Shown piece by piece: positions 8,951 to 18,523 of a DNA stretch of 64,000 nucleotides (its first letter is position 1; each line of letters opens with the position of its first letter). Source of the stretch: Campylobacterales bacterium (lineage in GTDB: Bacteria; Campylobacterota; Campylobacteria; Campylobacterales; Sulfurospirillaceae); contig JAFGFU010000013.1 in NCBI GenBank assembly GCA_016930915.1, forward strand, positions 248,001 through 312,000, given 5' to 3'. The position numbers were made by a program, and so were the translations under genes. Under the pieces are notes generated by a model. The model was not told where the DNA came from. It did not search any database and saw nothing but the letters and a program-made list of their open reading frames with translations.

Positions 8951-10105
8951 CTAATCATCCAATAAATCATAAATTTTAATCTCTTTACATGTAACTAATT
9001 TTTTATAGATACGATAAATATCCTGATATTTATAACTTGAAATCACAACGTGACCCTCGTGTTCTTGCTCTTGAAAGGTCTTAAAATCAATCGTATCCTT
9101 AAAGTGTGTCTTAAAATCGTCAATAAAGGCGTTAAATTTAGCGCCATTTTCCAGTAAAAACGTTTTTAACGCCAGCCCTGTCCAGCCTCGACCGTAAATA
9201 TAAATATCGTCTTGCGTTCCTACCTTTTTCAAAAATCGTTCAAAATTTTCGTGATTGCGTAGTCTCTCTTTCTCCGATAAGATGGCACTAAAAACCCACT
9301 CTACCCGTTGATTGAGTGCTTGTTTAATCACCTCTTTTAAACGAGGTTCCATAACATTTTGTTTTAAAAAGGCTTCCATATCAAAGACAAAAGCAAGGTT
9401 GTATTGTGCCTGTTTGACCAAATCATCTCGGTTAGCATTACTAAGCGTATCTTCTTCTGGGAAACGCCAAACATACCCAACAACATCGATAAAACAAATC
9501 GTTCCCGCTAACGTGGCACTTTTAAAAATGACCGAAGCATCAATGGTTGATGACTCTTCAAACAAAGAGCTAAACGCGTTAATCTGGGTAAGTAAATTTC
9601 GCTCAAAAAGAATGGAACTCAGTGAGAAATAATCTGAAAAATTGGAGCGAACCTCCATCCACCATTCAAAAAATTCACGAGGGGAGTAAGAGGGTTTAAA
9701 CGCATAGTGATGTAAAACACTTTGTTGCGAAGTTTGAATACGTGTCTTACTAATCACCATACGGCACGAGGCATTCTGCTCAAATTGCTCTACGGCTTTT
9801 TCAAAAAAAAGAGAATCCCCTAGCGTGTCATCATCTGAGATAAAAATAACATACGCTCCTGTCGCGTGAGAGAGCGCAAAATGGCTGTTTTGAGTGTACC
9901 CTATATTTTTTGGTGTTCGAAGATAGCGAACCAAAGGAAAATCTTCCACTATTTTACATGTAAAGTCCGTCGAGCAATCGTCACTGACAATCACTTCTAG
10001 GTTCGTGTAGCTTTGCTCATACACTTTTTGCAAAGCGATTTTTAACAATTCATAGCGATTATAGGTTGTGATAATAACACTAACCAAAGGATTTGATTTT
10101 TTCAT
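8951..10105 (-). CDS. Family 2 glycosyltransferase with C-terminal Rossmann-like module
   Basis: Residues 1 to about 230 form a GT-A domain (NPLVSVIITTYNRYELL, VIVSDDCSTD, VIFISDDDTLG). The last 90 residues form a separate module with YIYGRGWTGLALKTFL followed by FIDD, the same pattern seen in four further proteins of the island. The ATG at 10105 (after AAGAGGTCT) is preferred over a GTG at 10120. The gene start overlaps the end of the family 9 transferase gene by 26 bases. Two TTACATGTAA copies (8985, 9954) encode Val-Thr-Cys-Lys and Phe-Thr-Cys-Lys. Confidence 0.82.
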   Translation of the reverse strand: MKKSNPLVSVIITTYNRYELLKIALQKVYEQSYTNLEVIVSDDCSTDFTCKIVEDFPLVRYLRTPKNIGYTQNSHFALSHATGAYVIFISDDDTLGDSLFFEKAVEQFEQNASCRMVISKTRIQTSQQSVLHHYAFKPSYSPREFFEWWMEVRSNFSDYFSLSSILFERNLLTQINAFSSLFEESSTIDASVIFKSATLAGTICFIDVVGYVWRFPEEDTLSNANRDDLVKQAQYNLAFVFDMEAFLKQNVMEPRLKEVIKQALNQRVEWVFSAILSEKERLRNHENFERFLKKVGTQDDIYIYGRGWTGLALKTFLLENGAKFNAFIDDFKTHFKDTIDFKTFQEQEHEGHVVISSYKYQDIYRIYKKLVTCKEIKIYDLLDD

Positions 10106-10955
10106 AGACCTCTTCAACACTAATCTGAGACATTGTCTCTTTTTGAATCACCTGACTGTGGTAAAAGCAAACCTCACGAGAGGAGGTCGGACCAAAAAGT
10201 GCCACCACTTTCTTCCCAAGCGCTAGAGCAATATGAAGCCCTAAACTGTCACTTGTGACAATGATGCGATTGGCATTAATCCAATCAATATATTCGTATA
10301 AATTCTCTAAGCCCTCTTGCCATGAAATCGTATAATCTTCTTTGCGCAACATACCCTCAAGCGCTTTCCAGTTCGCATCATCCCACGCTTTATGCGGAAA
10401 TTTTGGTCCTACTTTGTAGTTAAACCCTACATCGTTCACTTCGGTTGTTTTGGGCTTGTAGCCTAAAATATACGGCTGTTCTTCCCATGTTCCGCCCACC
10501 ATCTCGATGAGCACTTGTTGCCAAATTTTGTCATTGTTTTTTTTGATTTCATGTTTGGTACACAAATCAAAAGCGTACTCGCTTCCCTCATAGACATCGT
10601 AACTTCCCCTCATCTCATCAAAGCGAAAGCCATACTTTTTCCATGCGTTGATGCGGTTGGTAATGGCACAAAGCCCTGGAATTTTTTCCAAATTAATCAC
10701 CACATCAAAACGCTCTTCTAAAAGTTGAAAACCCACAAAACTATCCCATACTAAAATACGGTCAATGTATTTATTGCCTTTTAAAAGCGCAAAAGGCGCA
10801 TCATCAACCAGCCATGTAATATGCGATGAGGGATACTGCTGTTTAAGAGTGTGTAAAATAGGGGTGGTGCGTAACACATCGCCCAAAGAGCTAAAACGGC
10901 TTATCTCTTCGTCCAATGTTTCAGAGAATCCTAATTTAATAATGAGAATTTTCAT
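10080..10955 (-). CDS. Family 9 glycosyltransferase (heptosyltransferase-like)
   Basis: GT-B protein of about 291 residues. The N-terminus MKILIIKLGFSETLDEE with LGDVLRTTPILHTLKQQYP is the typical GT9 opening. Near the C-terminus, IVTSDSLGLHIALALGKKVVALFGPT is the ADP-sugar-binding half. The start at 10955 is fixed by AGGAAA six bases upstream; a longer frame from 10985 lacks a binding site. It may add a heptose-like sugar to surface glycan or lipooligosaccharide; the donor is not determinable. Confidence 0.85.
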   Translation of the reverse strand: MKILIIKLGFSETLDEEISRFSSLGDVLRTTPILHTLKQQYPSSHITWLVDDAPFALLKGNKYIDRILVWDSFVGFQLLEERFDVVINLEKIPGLCAITNRINAWKKYGFRFDEMRGSYDVYEGSEYAFDLCTKHEIKKNNDKIWQQVLIEMVGGTWEEQPYILGYKPKTTEVNDVGFNYKVGPKFPHKAWDDANWKALEGMLRKEDYTISWQEGLENLYEYIDWINANRIIVTSDSLGLHIALALGKKVVALFGPTSSREVCFYHSQVIQKETMSQISVEEVYEKIKSFG

Positions 10956-10963
10956 ATAATTTC

Positions 10964-12334
10964 CTATGAAGAAAAATCTAAACAAGAAATATTTTTATTA
11001 TTTAACTTAACATTGTTTTGGTGTTCCGTTATATTTTCTAACGAATGCTTATCAAATGCAAAATTATAACCATTAATGATTTCCACATTAATCTCTTTGG
11101 GTAAAATAGCTTCAATTCTTTTTAAAATCTTTTCATAATATTTATAATGTACTGCTACGATAATCACATCATAATAAATGCTATCTTCCAATAAGAATTT
11201 AGGATCTCTTGCCCCTAATGATTTTTTTTTATCATCGTAAATATATTTTATTTCTACGCCGAACAAAGCATCTTGTAAAAAAGCTGAATACACCCCAGCG
11301 CCATAAATAACTACTCGTTTGCTCAATAAATAGTTTTTTAAATTTTGTATGAAACTATTGGCTTCAACATCTTGATATTTTATTAAAGACCTCTTATTAT
11401 ATTGGACAATTTTGTAACGCATACAACTTCTAAATTCTTCCATTTCTTCGTTATTAATATAGGGTTTGCTAGTAGTATACCCTAACTCCTTCAAATGCAG
11501 TTTATAAGTTTTCTCATACCCATCATAAAATTCTTTGGGAAGAAAATTCATCCACTCATTCATCTTTGGAGAATTATTATAATGAGCAAAATATTTGTTT
11601 TGAGATGGAAAATCATGTAACTCTTTATAAAATAGTTTTTCAATAATTATTTCAATTGCATTTTTAGAAATAGTAACATCAAGATATTTACACAATTTTT
11701 CTATTTCTCCAACAGGATCTAATAACAATTTTTCATACTGAATACCAAAAAATTCTTGTTTGTTTTTCAAATACTCGCTAGTATGCATTGCCCAATTTTT
11801 AAGAATCAAATCTATATTATTTATCATTGCATAATTGACTTTTTGAAACTTAGATTGAGAATTTAAATGTCTCATCATATTATAAGTTCTATTTGTATTG
11901 TGAAGAAATTTCATATAAGAATTTACAACATCAAGTCCATCTCTATAAATATACACTTTTTTCTTAATCTTCTTTAATAATTTATTTCTACAAATAGCAC
12001 TAGGAAAAACATGACTATTGTAAATACAATCTATATCAATCATCTGATGTTCAACGATATCTGTTACATCAATATTCATACCATCTATAATCACACCTTT
12101 TTCATTATGAAAGTTTGCTCTTACAAACAAAGAATAATCTTCTACTTGATACAAACCTGTGGGGATTAAATTCTGACCTATTGCATTGCCTGCTTCCTTT
12201 AAATAAACCTGAAAATCTATAGTACTATTTAATTCTTCAATTAAAAGTTTTTTCTGTGTAATCTCTCTAATAATATTTCGAATTAATACAGTACCTGATT
12301 TAGGAAACGACAACACAACAATACTATCCATCAT
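10964..12334 (-). CDS. Sulfotransferase-like protein with C-terminal Rossmann-like module
   Basis: The N-terminal PAPS 5'-phosphosulfate loop reads SFPKSGTVLIRNII (canonical PKSGT), and the 3'-phosphate site appears as YRDGLDVVNSYMKF near residue 130-145. The C-terminal 100 residues carry VVIYGAGVYSAFL then YIYDDKK, the shared module of this island. Together they suggest an enzyme transferring sulfate from PAPS to a sugar. PAPS synthesis genes are not in the window. The gene is strongly AT-rich, has no TTACATGTAA copy, and starts the anomalous 10964-17387 stretch. AAGG seven bases upstream supports the first of two tandem ATGs. Confidence 0.75.
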   Translation of the reverse strand: MMDSIVVLSFPKSGTVLIRNIIREITQKKLLIEELNSTIDFQVYLKEAGNAIGQNLIPTGLYQVEDYSLFVRANFHNEKGVIIDGMNIDVTDIVEHQMIDIDCIYNSHVFPSAICRNKLLKKIKKKVYIYRDGLDVVNSYMKFLHNTNRTYNMMRHLNSQSKFQKVNYAMINNIDLILKNWAMHTSEYLKNKQEFFGIQYEKLLLDPVGEIEKLCKYLDVTISKNAIEIIIEKLFYKELHDFPSQNKYFAHYNNSPKMNEWMNFLPKEFYDGYEKTYKLHLKELGYTTSKPYINNEEMEEFRSCMRYKIVQYNKRSLIKYQDVEANSFIQNLKNYLLSKRVVIYGAGVYSAFLQDALFGVEIKYIYDDKKKSLGARDPKFLLEDSIYYDVIIVAVHYKYYEKILKRIEAILPKEINVEIINGYNFAFDKHSLENITEHQNNVKLNNKNISCLDFSS

Positions 12335-12351
12335 AATATAACCTTGCTAGT

Positions 12352-13089
12352 TCATGATATTAAATTTATAAAATTTTGCTTCTCTTTATTCTGTTTTTTA
12401 ATCAGTGCATAATGACAATAATGATGTTCTCTTAATGAAAATCTAAACTTTAAAGAATTCACGGCGAGTTGAAAAATACTCTTAAATCGATTAACGCCTT
12501 TATCTGACAAGTGATAAAATTTATCTTTAACTTCTTCTGAATCAAAATAATCTTTCATACATTCATTATACAAATCATATGAACTATGAATTGTAAAAAC
12601 ATTTTGTATGTGATATAAATTCTTCCAAAGATTATAATTTTTTTCATAATATAATTTATCAAAAGCCTCTTTAGTAGAACATTTATCCGATAGAGGATAT
12701 TCAGGATAAAAAAGTAATTTATGCTGAAACAACCAATCAAAAAAGTATCGATTTGTTTTATTCCATGTTAAAAAAATATCAACATTAGAAGCTGCCACAG
12801 AGATAAGATTTTCATTATAATAACAAAGACGAGAATGACTTTTTTCTTTCATAAAATCATCAAAGCAAGAGAATACAATATAAATAACATTAGGATTTTC
12901 TTCAAGCAAAGTGAAAATTAAATTACATTCTTCTTCTGTTTGTGCACCTTCACTACTAACCAAAACATAATCAAAAGAACTTAATTTTAGAACATTGATT
13001 ACCACTTCTCTAATATCATGCACTACACACTTTTTTTTTAAATTAATACAAAAATTTACATTTTGAAGGTATGTTCGGATGATACTCAA
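12352..13089 (-). CDS. Unrecognised AT-rich island protein, TTG start
   Basis: No family recognised. The 245-residue protein has alternating hydrophobic strands in the first half (FDYVLVSSEGAQTEEE, VIYIVFSCFDDF), suggesting an alpha/beta fold. The second half is rich in aromatic and basic residues (Tyr, Phe, Lys, His). No signal peptide or membrane segment is evident. The frame opens at a TTG preceded by GGGAG. It is co-directional and closely spaced between the sulfotransferase-like and SGNH genes and shares their AT-rich codon use, so it probably belongs to the same pathway. The function is unknown. Confidence 0.6.
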   Translation of the reverse strand: MSIIRTYLQNVNFCINLKKKCVVHDIREVVINVLKLSSFDYVLVSSEGAQTEEECNLIFTLLEENPNVIYIVFSCFDDFMKEKSHSRLCYYNENLISVAASNVDIFLTWNKTNRYFFDWLFQHKLLFYPEYPLSDKCSTKEAFDKLYYEKNYNLWKNLYHIQNVFTIHSSYDLYNECMKDYFDSEEVKDKFYHLSDKGVNRFKSIFQLAVNSLKFRFSLREHHYCHYALIKKQNKEKQNFINLIS

Positions 13090-13104
13090 TAATATAATCT
13101 CCCA

Positions 13105-14457
13105 CTAAACATTTAAATTTCTTGCTATATAATCAGTTAAAATGTTATTCCCTTTAGCGTTTAAATGAATATAGTCATCAAATAATGCATCTTTACAGTT
13201 TTCAATTAAAAAATTTAAATTATCATAATGTTTTAAATACTTTTGCTCTGCTAAAGATCGATCTAAGAAATCAATCAAAAAAGGAATTTTTTGCATTATA
13301 TATCCATAATCTGGACTAGCAGACTCGATTAACCAATTATTATATTTTTCCCTTTCCTTCTCATGCCATACTTTTTTTAGAACTAAGGAAGGTTCCAAAT
13401 AAGCAAAAAAAGGAATTCCAAGACTCTGCACAATTCTGGAAAACTGATTTAATCGAAAAACAAGTGACTGGATAATAGCCTCATCCTTTATATACTTATT
13501 AACCATTTTTGCTTCACCCAATAGTGGAATATTAGACTTATAAAATCCCTTAATTTCTTTTTCAATATAATGGAAATAATGTAAATGATTATCTGAAAGC
13601 AATTTTTCACACATAAAAAAAGAGTTTACTAAATCAAAACCAAATAAAGATACTACGATTTTAGGCTTTAACTTTTCAGCCAATAAAATAAAAAGTTGCA
13701 TCTGATGTGTTAATGTTGATGCATTAATAGACAAATTAAGCACTGTAAAATTTCGACCTTTGATAGTTTTCAATTTTCTTTCTAATTGTTTGGGAATAGT
13801 ATCATTATCTCCTACTGTTACACCATATGTTTGACTGTCCCCAAAGACACAAATCAGTTCAGACTCACGATAAAATTCCCTATCCCAAATAATTTTTTCT
13901 CTAAATCCAAAAGGATCATTAGCATTATTCAAAATTTGATTTGCAAAAAAAGGATACCACTTGAACTTGACTTCTATTTTTGACGTTTTATAGAGTTCAG
14001 TAAAGATATCCTCATTTTTTGAATACAATTCATTTTGTATCCTGGCATAATTCAATTTTGCTTCATTTAAAATACGATGATACTCTTTAGAAACATCTTG
14101 CAACTTTGATTTCAAGCAATCAGACTTCTGCGAATCATTTTTGATAAATGCTATAAAGTCATTTGAAGATGACCAAATTGTTTGAATTAAATTTTGTGTT
14201 TCCTCATAAAAATAAACTCCTTGATAGTATCTAATATTGTTTTGTTCTATATTGTACATTTCAAGTTTATTTTGCATATTTTGCAAAATATCGTATCTTT
14301 CTGCGCAGAGAAAAATTATTTCACATAAACATAATTTCTCTAGTTGATTATATGCATCATCATAATCATCAAAAATACAATACTCTATTGTTAAAACTTC
14401 AAATAGCTTTTTTAAATTTTTACCTATAACACCATGTCCATAGATCCCTATTGTCAT
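13105..14457 (-). CDS. Rossmann-like module fused to SGNH/GDSL hydrolase
   Basis: The N-terminal module IGIYGHGVIGKNLKKLF then CIFDD (residues 3-32) is the island's shared domain. After a polar helical linker comes an SGNH-hydrolase domain: CVFGDSQTYGVTV holds the block I Gly-Asp-Ser nucleophile near residue 200, and DDYIHLNAKGNNIL near the C-terminus supplies the Asp-X2-His pair. This suggests an esterase or O-acetyl transferase/esterase acting on a glycan. The start at 14457 gives an ATGA overlap with the upstream gene. No signal peptide is seen, so cytoplasmic action is likely. Confidence 0.75.
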   Translation of the reverse strand: MTIGIYGHGVIGKNLKKLFEVLTIEYCIFDDYDDAYNQLEKLCLCEIIFLCAERYDILQNMQNKLEMYNIEQNNIRYYQGVYFYEETQNLIQTIWSSSNDFIAFIKNDSQKSDCLKSKLQDVSKEYHRILNEAKLNYARIQNELYSKNEDIFTELYKTSKIEVKFKWYPFFANQILNNANDPFGFREKIIWDREFYRESELICVFGDSQTYGVTVGDNDTIPKQLERKLKTIKGRNFTVLNLSINASTLTHQMQLFILLAEKLKPKIVVSLFGFDLVNSFFMCEKLLSDNHLHYFHYIEKEIKGFYKSNIPLLGEAKMVNKYIKDEAIIQSLVFRLNQFSRIVQSLGIPFFAYLEPSLVLKKVWHEKEREKYNNWLIESASPDYGYIMQKIPFLIDFLDRSLAEQKYLKHYDNLNFLIENCKDALFDDYIHLNAKGNNILTDYIARNLNV

Positions 14458-15758
14458 ATATTGTTCTTTATGATTGGATAATACAAACAATCATGGCAAA
14501 TTCGTGGAGGAAATATTGAGTAAATTTTTTGTTTAAAATCAATGTACTTTTTACTCTTTAAAATAGTTTTTAGAGAACTTCTTTCTATTGTTCCAAAGTT
14601 CTGTTCATGGTGATCACAAATCATGCAACAGGGAACAAGGTACCCTAAAACATTAAAATTTAACGCATCTTCAAACAACGTACATTTATCATTCTTTCTT
14701 CTATACTCATAAGAATTAATTACCATTGTCTCAAATGAAAAACCACTTGCCAATTTTTCCCAATATAGAAGGCTCTTTTCCTCAACTTCTATATTTTTAT
14801 TATACAAATCAATAATAGGAGCCAAATGAATATTCTGAACACCGAATTTTTCTAATTGCTTTAAAATTGATGGTAACTCATGCTCATTATATTGACTAAT
14901 TGAAATACGTACTGCGATTTTATTCTTTAATGACTCGATGTTTAATAGAAAAGTTAAATTATCAATCAACTCTTCTATTTTTGTCCCTTTTCTTGTTTTA
15001 TTTAATGTATTTTCTTCAAATGAATCAATACTCACTATTAACAAATCTAATCCATGATTAAACAAATCTAAATAATACTCTTTTGTAGAAGAAAGCAAAT
15101 TAGTATGAATCTCTATTCTATGAAATTTATGAACTTTTTTTGCATAACTAATCATATCTAGCAATTCAGGATTTAACGTCGGTTCACCAACGTTCTGAGG
15201 ACACAGAACAAACTGTTTTATATATGGAATCGAGTCAACAATTTTTTTGAAAAGCTTAAAAGACATATGTTTATTTTTTGACTCATACTCATTGAAAGTA
15301 CGAAAACAGTGATTACATTTTAAATTACAATATGTTGTTGTTTCTATATATACGTAATTAATTCTTTCTAAATCTATAAATGGATAGTCTTCACAAATTT
15401 TTTTTTGCTCATCAAAATATTCTATCCTTAGATAGCTCTCTATTCTATCCTTCATAATTGCTTGTAAAACTTTTTTTCGATGCGCAAAAATATATCCCTT
15501 CATTGTTGAAGAAAAAAAACATTCTGTATAAAAAGTAATTTCTCTATATAAAATACTTTTCTTCTTTAATTTATCTAACATATCTTTTCTATACTCTTCA
15601 TGAGCACTACAAATTACGACTTTATCATAAACAATGCTGTTTTCATTTTTTGTTTTTTTTAAAGAATCATCCAATATGTCATAATTGATTCCAACAATTT
15701 GTAATAAATTTTCAAAATTTTTTCCAACAATACCATAACCGTAAAGGAGAATTCTCAT
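14454..15758 (-). CDS. Rossmann-like module fused to radical SAM protein (3 of 6)
   Basis: The first 85 residues (RILLYGYGIVGKNFENLL then YDILDD) are the shared module and closely resemble the N-terminus of the next gene. The radical SAM domain follows with CNLKCNHC (CX3CX2C) near residue 160 and a variant second motif, NVGEPTLNP. C-terminal cysteines (VPCCMICDHH, CHDC) suggest a SPASM-like auxiliary site. I prefer the ATG at 15758 over a TTG at 15770. This joining of a nucleotide-binding-like module to AdoMet radical chemistry is unfamiliar to me. Substrate unknown. Confidence 0.78.
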   Translation of the reverse strand: MRILLYGYGIVGKNFENLLQIVGINYDILDDSLKKTKNENSIVYDKVVICSAHEEYRKDMLDKLKKKSILYREITFYTECFFSSTMKGYIFAHRKKVLQAIMKDRIESYLRIEYFDEQKKICEDYPFIDLERINYVYIETTTYCNLKCNHCFRTFNEYESKNKHMSFKLFKKIVDSIPYIKQFVLCPQNVGEPTLNPELLDMISYAKKVHKFHRIEIHTNLLSSTKEYYLDLFNHGLDLLIVSIDSFEENTLNKTRKGTKIEELIDNLTFLLNIESLKNKIAVRISISQYNEHELPSILKQLEKFGVQNIHLAPIIDLYNKNIEVEEKSLLYWEKLASGFSFETMVINSYEYRRKNDKCTLFEDALNFNVLGYLVPCCMICDHHEQNFGTIERSSLKTILKSKKYIDFKQKIYSIFPPRICHDCLYYPIIKNNI

Positions 15759-15779
15759 TTTTTTATCCAAATTTTTATC

Positions 15780-17387
15780 CTAAGAAATTAAACAGATCAC
15801 TAACTGTGTGCATTTTTCTTTAATCCTCTTATAAATCTTCTCTCCATATAATGAAGAATTAATAATAATACAATCTAAATTTTTTAAATTATAGTCTTCA
15901 ATTTTTTTTATATTGATTCCATATATAGCAGTACCTTGTTTATGTTCAGCATCATCAAAAACAACTTGTATACGATGCGCATCTAACCCCATTAAGTTCA
16001 TAACCATTTTTGTATCATCCCCGGCACCATAAATTGCAATTCTTTGATGCTCATTTAAACATTTATCAAATTGTTCTATCTTGCTCTTATAACGTTCTAC
16101 ACACGAAATAAATCGTTTTCCTTCACCTAAAACATTCAATAAGTTTTTCAAATTCTCTATTATTTCCCGTTTATTATCTCGGTTACACTTGTCCAAATCA
16201 GGAATATTTAACTCACATTTTTCAATAATTTTCCGATGAGCAAAACAAAATTTTTTTAAAGAATCATTAAAACTTTTAAGTTTGCCTTGCTCCTCATTTA
16301 AAATCATCATTTGTATTTCATCCCAATCAAATTTCTCATTAAATGCTTCTTGAATCAGTTTGATTGTTTGTAATGTCTTATATTCATACTTCTTAGCTTT
16401 TTTTAAAGCTTTCGTTACATTTTTCTCTGATAAATATACTCTCCCCTCTCTCGAAAAAGAAGTAGTTACAAAAAATGAATTGATATGTTTATTTATATAC
16501 AAGGCATTATCAATAAAATTAAAAACTCCTCCAAAATTTTCATAAAAAGTAGATTTTTGTTTTTTAGAGTCAACGGAAGATAGAAAAAACAATCTCGTAT
16601 CTTCAATATAATATATGTCTTCATTGTTAGTTATGTTTTTTTGAATAAATAAGCTATTATCCCAAGTTCTTTCATTAGGAATAGCATAAAAATCTTTCTC
16701 TAAAAAAATAACCAATGGATGCAAGATGTTCATTTTTAAAACATAACCCATTTGATCTTTAAAGAACATATTACCTGTAGCAAAATAATTTTCTGATTCA
16801 ACAAAGGAATTCAAAGACATGGCATGAAGATTCTTAAAAACTATAGAGCAAAAATCATAATAATTGATATCTATTGACTTATAATTACTATGTTGACATG
16901 AATACTGATTAAAAATCGTTTGAATAGCTTCTAATTCTGCATGAACTCCATAAGATAGGAATACTTTTTTATCTTCATGCGTATTAACAATTTTTTTTAA
17001 ATTTTTTAATGCACCATCAAATAAAATAGAATCTGGCATAAGAAAGCAATGCCCTATCCCTTCTTGATTCACTAATCTAATTGCTTCATTATGACAAGCA
17101 GTCATTTTTTTAAATTCCTCATTAAAAACTGACACTATATTGATATCATTCGTACAACATTCATGATAAATATATCTTAAATCAACCAACTCAGCTAACT
17201 TTTTAAAATTTTGAGAATTAAAAAATATTTTTTCTTCTTTTTTAATACAAAGCGTAAAAATAGGTCTCTCATATAATATGTCAATATTATTTTTTGAAAG
17301 AAGTAACGGTACGCATAAATTTTGGAATATATCAATATATTCTTTGCCCCAAATAGGTACAATAAAATGAAATTTCGTTTGCCTCAT
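15780..17387 (-). CDS. Probable glycosyltransferase-like protein with C-terminal Rossmann-like module
   Basis: The 535-residue protein begins with FHFIVPIWGKEYIDIF and contains FLMPDSILFDGALKNL near residue 115, a layout reminiscent of GT-A transferases but without a clear DXD motif. A helical middle part leads to a C-terminal module with IAIYGAGDDTKMVMNL then VVFDDAEH, matching the island's shared domain. Its ATG overlaps the methyltransferase stop by one base (TAATG), so it is translationally linked to the following module. The function is uncertain; glycosyltransferase is a guess from fold-like features. Confidence 0.5.
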   Translation of the reverse strand: MRQTKFHFIVPIWGKEYIDIFQNLCVPLLLSKNNIDILYERPIFTLCIKKEEKIFFNSQNFKKLAELVDLRYIYHECCTNDINIVSVFNEEFKKMTACHNEAIRLVNQEGIGHCFLMPDSILFDGALKNLKKIVNTHEDKKVFLSYGVHAELEAIQTIFNQYSCQHSNYKSIDINYYDFCSIVFKNLHAMSLNSFVESENYFATGNMFFKDQMGYVLKMNILHPLVIFLEKDFYAIPNERTWDNSLFIQKNITNNEDIYYIEDTRLFFLSSVDSKKQKSTFYENFGGVFNFIDNALYINKHINSFFVTTSFSREGRVYLSEKNVTKALKKAKKYEYKTLQTIKLIQEAFNEKFDWDEIQMMILNEEQGKLKSFNDSLKKFCFAHRKIIEKCELNIPDLDKCNRDNKREIIENLKNLLNVLGEGKRFISCVERYKSKIEQFDKCLNEHQRIAIYGAGDDTKMVMNLMGLDAHRIQVVFDDAEHKQGTAIYGINIKKIEDYNLKNLDCIIINSSLYGEKIYKRIKEKCTQLVICLIS

Positions 17388-18523
17388 TACAACGTTTCCT
17401 TACAAAAAGACAGAAACGTCTGCCCTCGCCCAAATAAAGGCTTCATGGTGCATAATTGCGAAACATCATGGGTCGTTAAATTTTCTTTTTGCACTATCTC
17501 AATGACTTCATGAATACTTACATGTAAAGAAGAATCAACCTCCAAAAGATTGTCTGCAATACGTTTTAAAAGGGCTATTGCATCTTCTTTTGCATATGTT
17601 CCATCATGTTTTTCCAACGATTTGACCACTTCGATGAGCTCTTTACATGTAAGGCTTAATGCTACATTTTTTTCTGCCGAGCATTTATCGTATGTTTGGG
17701 CACTGTTGATAAAATTATGCCTTTGGGTATTAAATTGTTCTAAATAATACGCATTGTATTCCAAAGGGTTATGAGGAAGTGCTTTGTACCAACGAAAATC
17801 GTGGAAGACATTGGGACTTGCGCCGTAAAAAAAGTACTCGTTTTGAAAAAGTGTTATCGCATCGGCAACGCTAAAGGTGTGATTGTAAATGGCATCGCAT
17901 AGCAAATCCGCACACCAATCATCATAACGCCTTGTCATGCCTTTAAGCGTCTCTAAATGCGGGCTAAATGCCTCAACCAAGATGGCAATTTGTTTTTTAA
18001 AGTCTTTTTCATCTTTAATCAACTCGTTCGCCAAATAACGACGAAGAATTTCAAAAAACATCGAAATTTCATCGGCGACAGTGATAACCAAAACACCACC
18101 CTCTTTTACCAAAGAAGAGAGCTTGGTTAAAAATACCTCTCGGTTAGGCAATCCTTGAATCAGCCCTTCGCACATCACAACATCAAAGGACTCTTTACAT
18201 GTAAAGTCTTCTAAAAAGGTATTGTGAAATTCAACATTTTCATTAAATCCATGGGTGGCAAAATTGTTTTTTAGCTCTTGAAATCCTGTCGAATTTGGCT
18301 CAACCAAGACATATTTTGAAGGCTTAAAGCTGTAGGTTACTAAGGCGTTATACCCGCCTCCAGGTCCTACTTCTAACACTTTTTTACCCTCAAAATTAGC
18401 TCTAAGCAACCCTAACTGGCGATAAAGCCCTTCTCTTCTTTTCACATGTAACGCAAAATCATCAATATTTTGACGCACGGGAGATATTTTATTTTTTTCA
18501 TAAAAATTGACATATTCGTTCAT
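17387..18523 (-). CDS. Class I SAM-dependent methyltransferase
   Basis: Motif I is VLEVGPGGGYNAL near residue 50, followed by an acidic VLVEPN strand end and FDVVMCEGLIQ (post-motif). The remaining 200 residues are helical and of unknown role. The protein probably methylates a sugar or glycan precursor. ATG at 18523 (TGATG overlap with the SDR stop) is chosen over TTG at 18526. Three TTACATGTAA copies lie inside (17518, 17643, 18195), in contrast to the adjoining AT-rich stretch, which has none. Confidence 0.8.
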   Translation of the reverse strand: MNEYVNFYEKNKISPVRQNIDDFALHVKRREGLYRQLGLLRANFEGKKVLEVGPGGGYNALVTYSFKPSKYVLVEPNSTGFQELKNNFATHGFNENVEFHNTFLEDFTCKESFDVVMCEGLIQGLPNREVFLTKLSSLVKEGGVLVITVADEISMFFEILRRYLANELIKDEKDFKKQIAILVEAFSPHLETLKGMTRRYDDWCADLLCDAIYNHTFSVADAITLFQNEYFFYGASPNVFHDFRWYKALPHNPLEYNAYYLEQFNTQRHNFINSAQTYDKCSAEKNVALSLTCKELIEVVKSLEKHDGTYAKEDAIALLKRIADNLLEVDSSLHVSIHEVIEIVQKENLTTHDVSQLCTMKPLFGRGQTFLSFCKETL

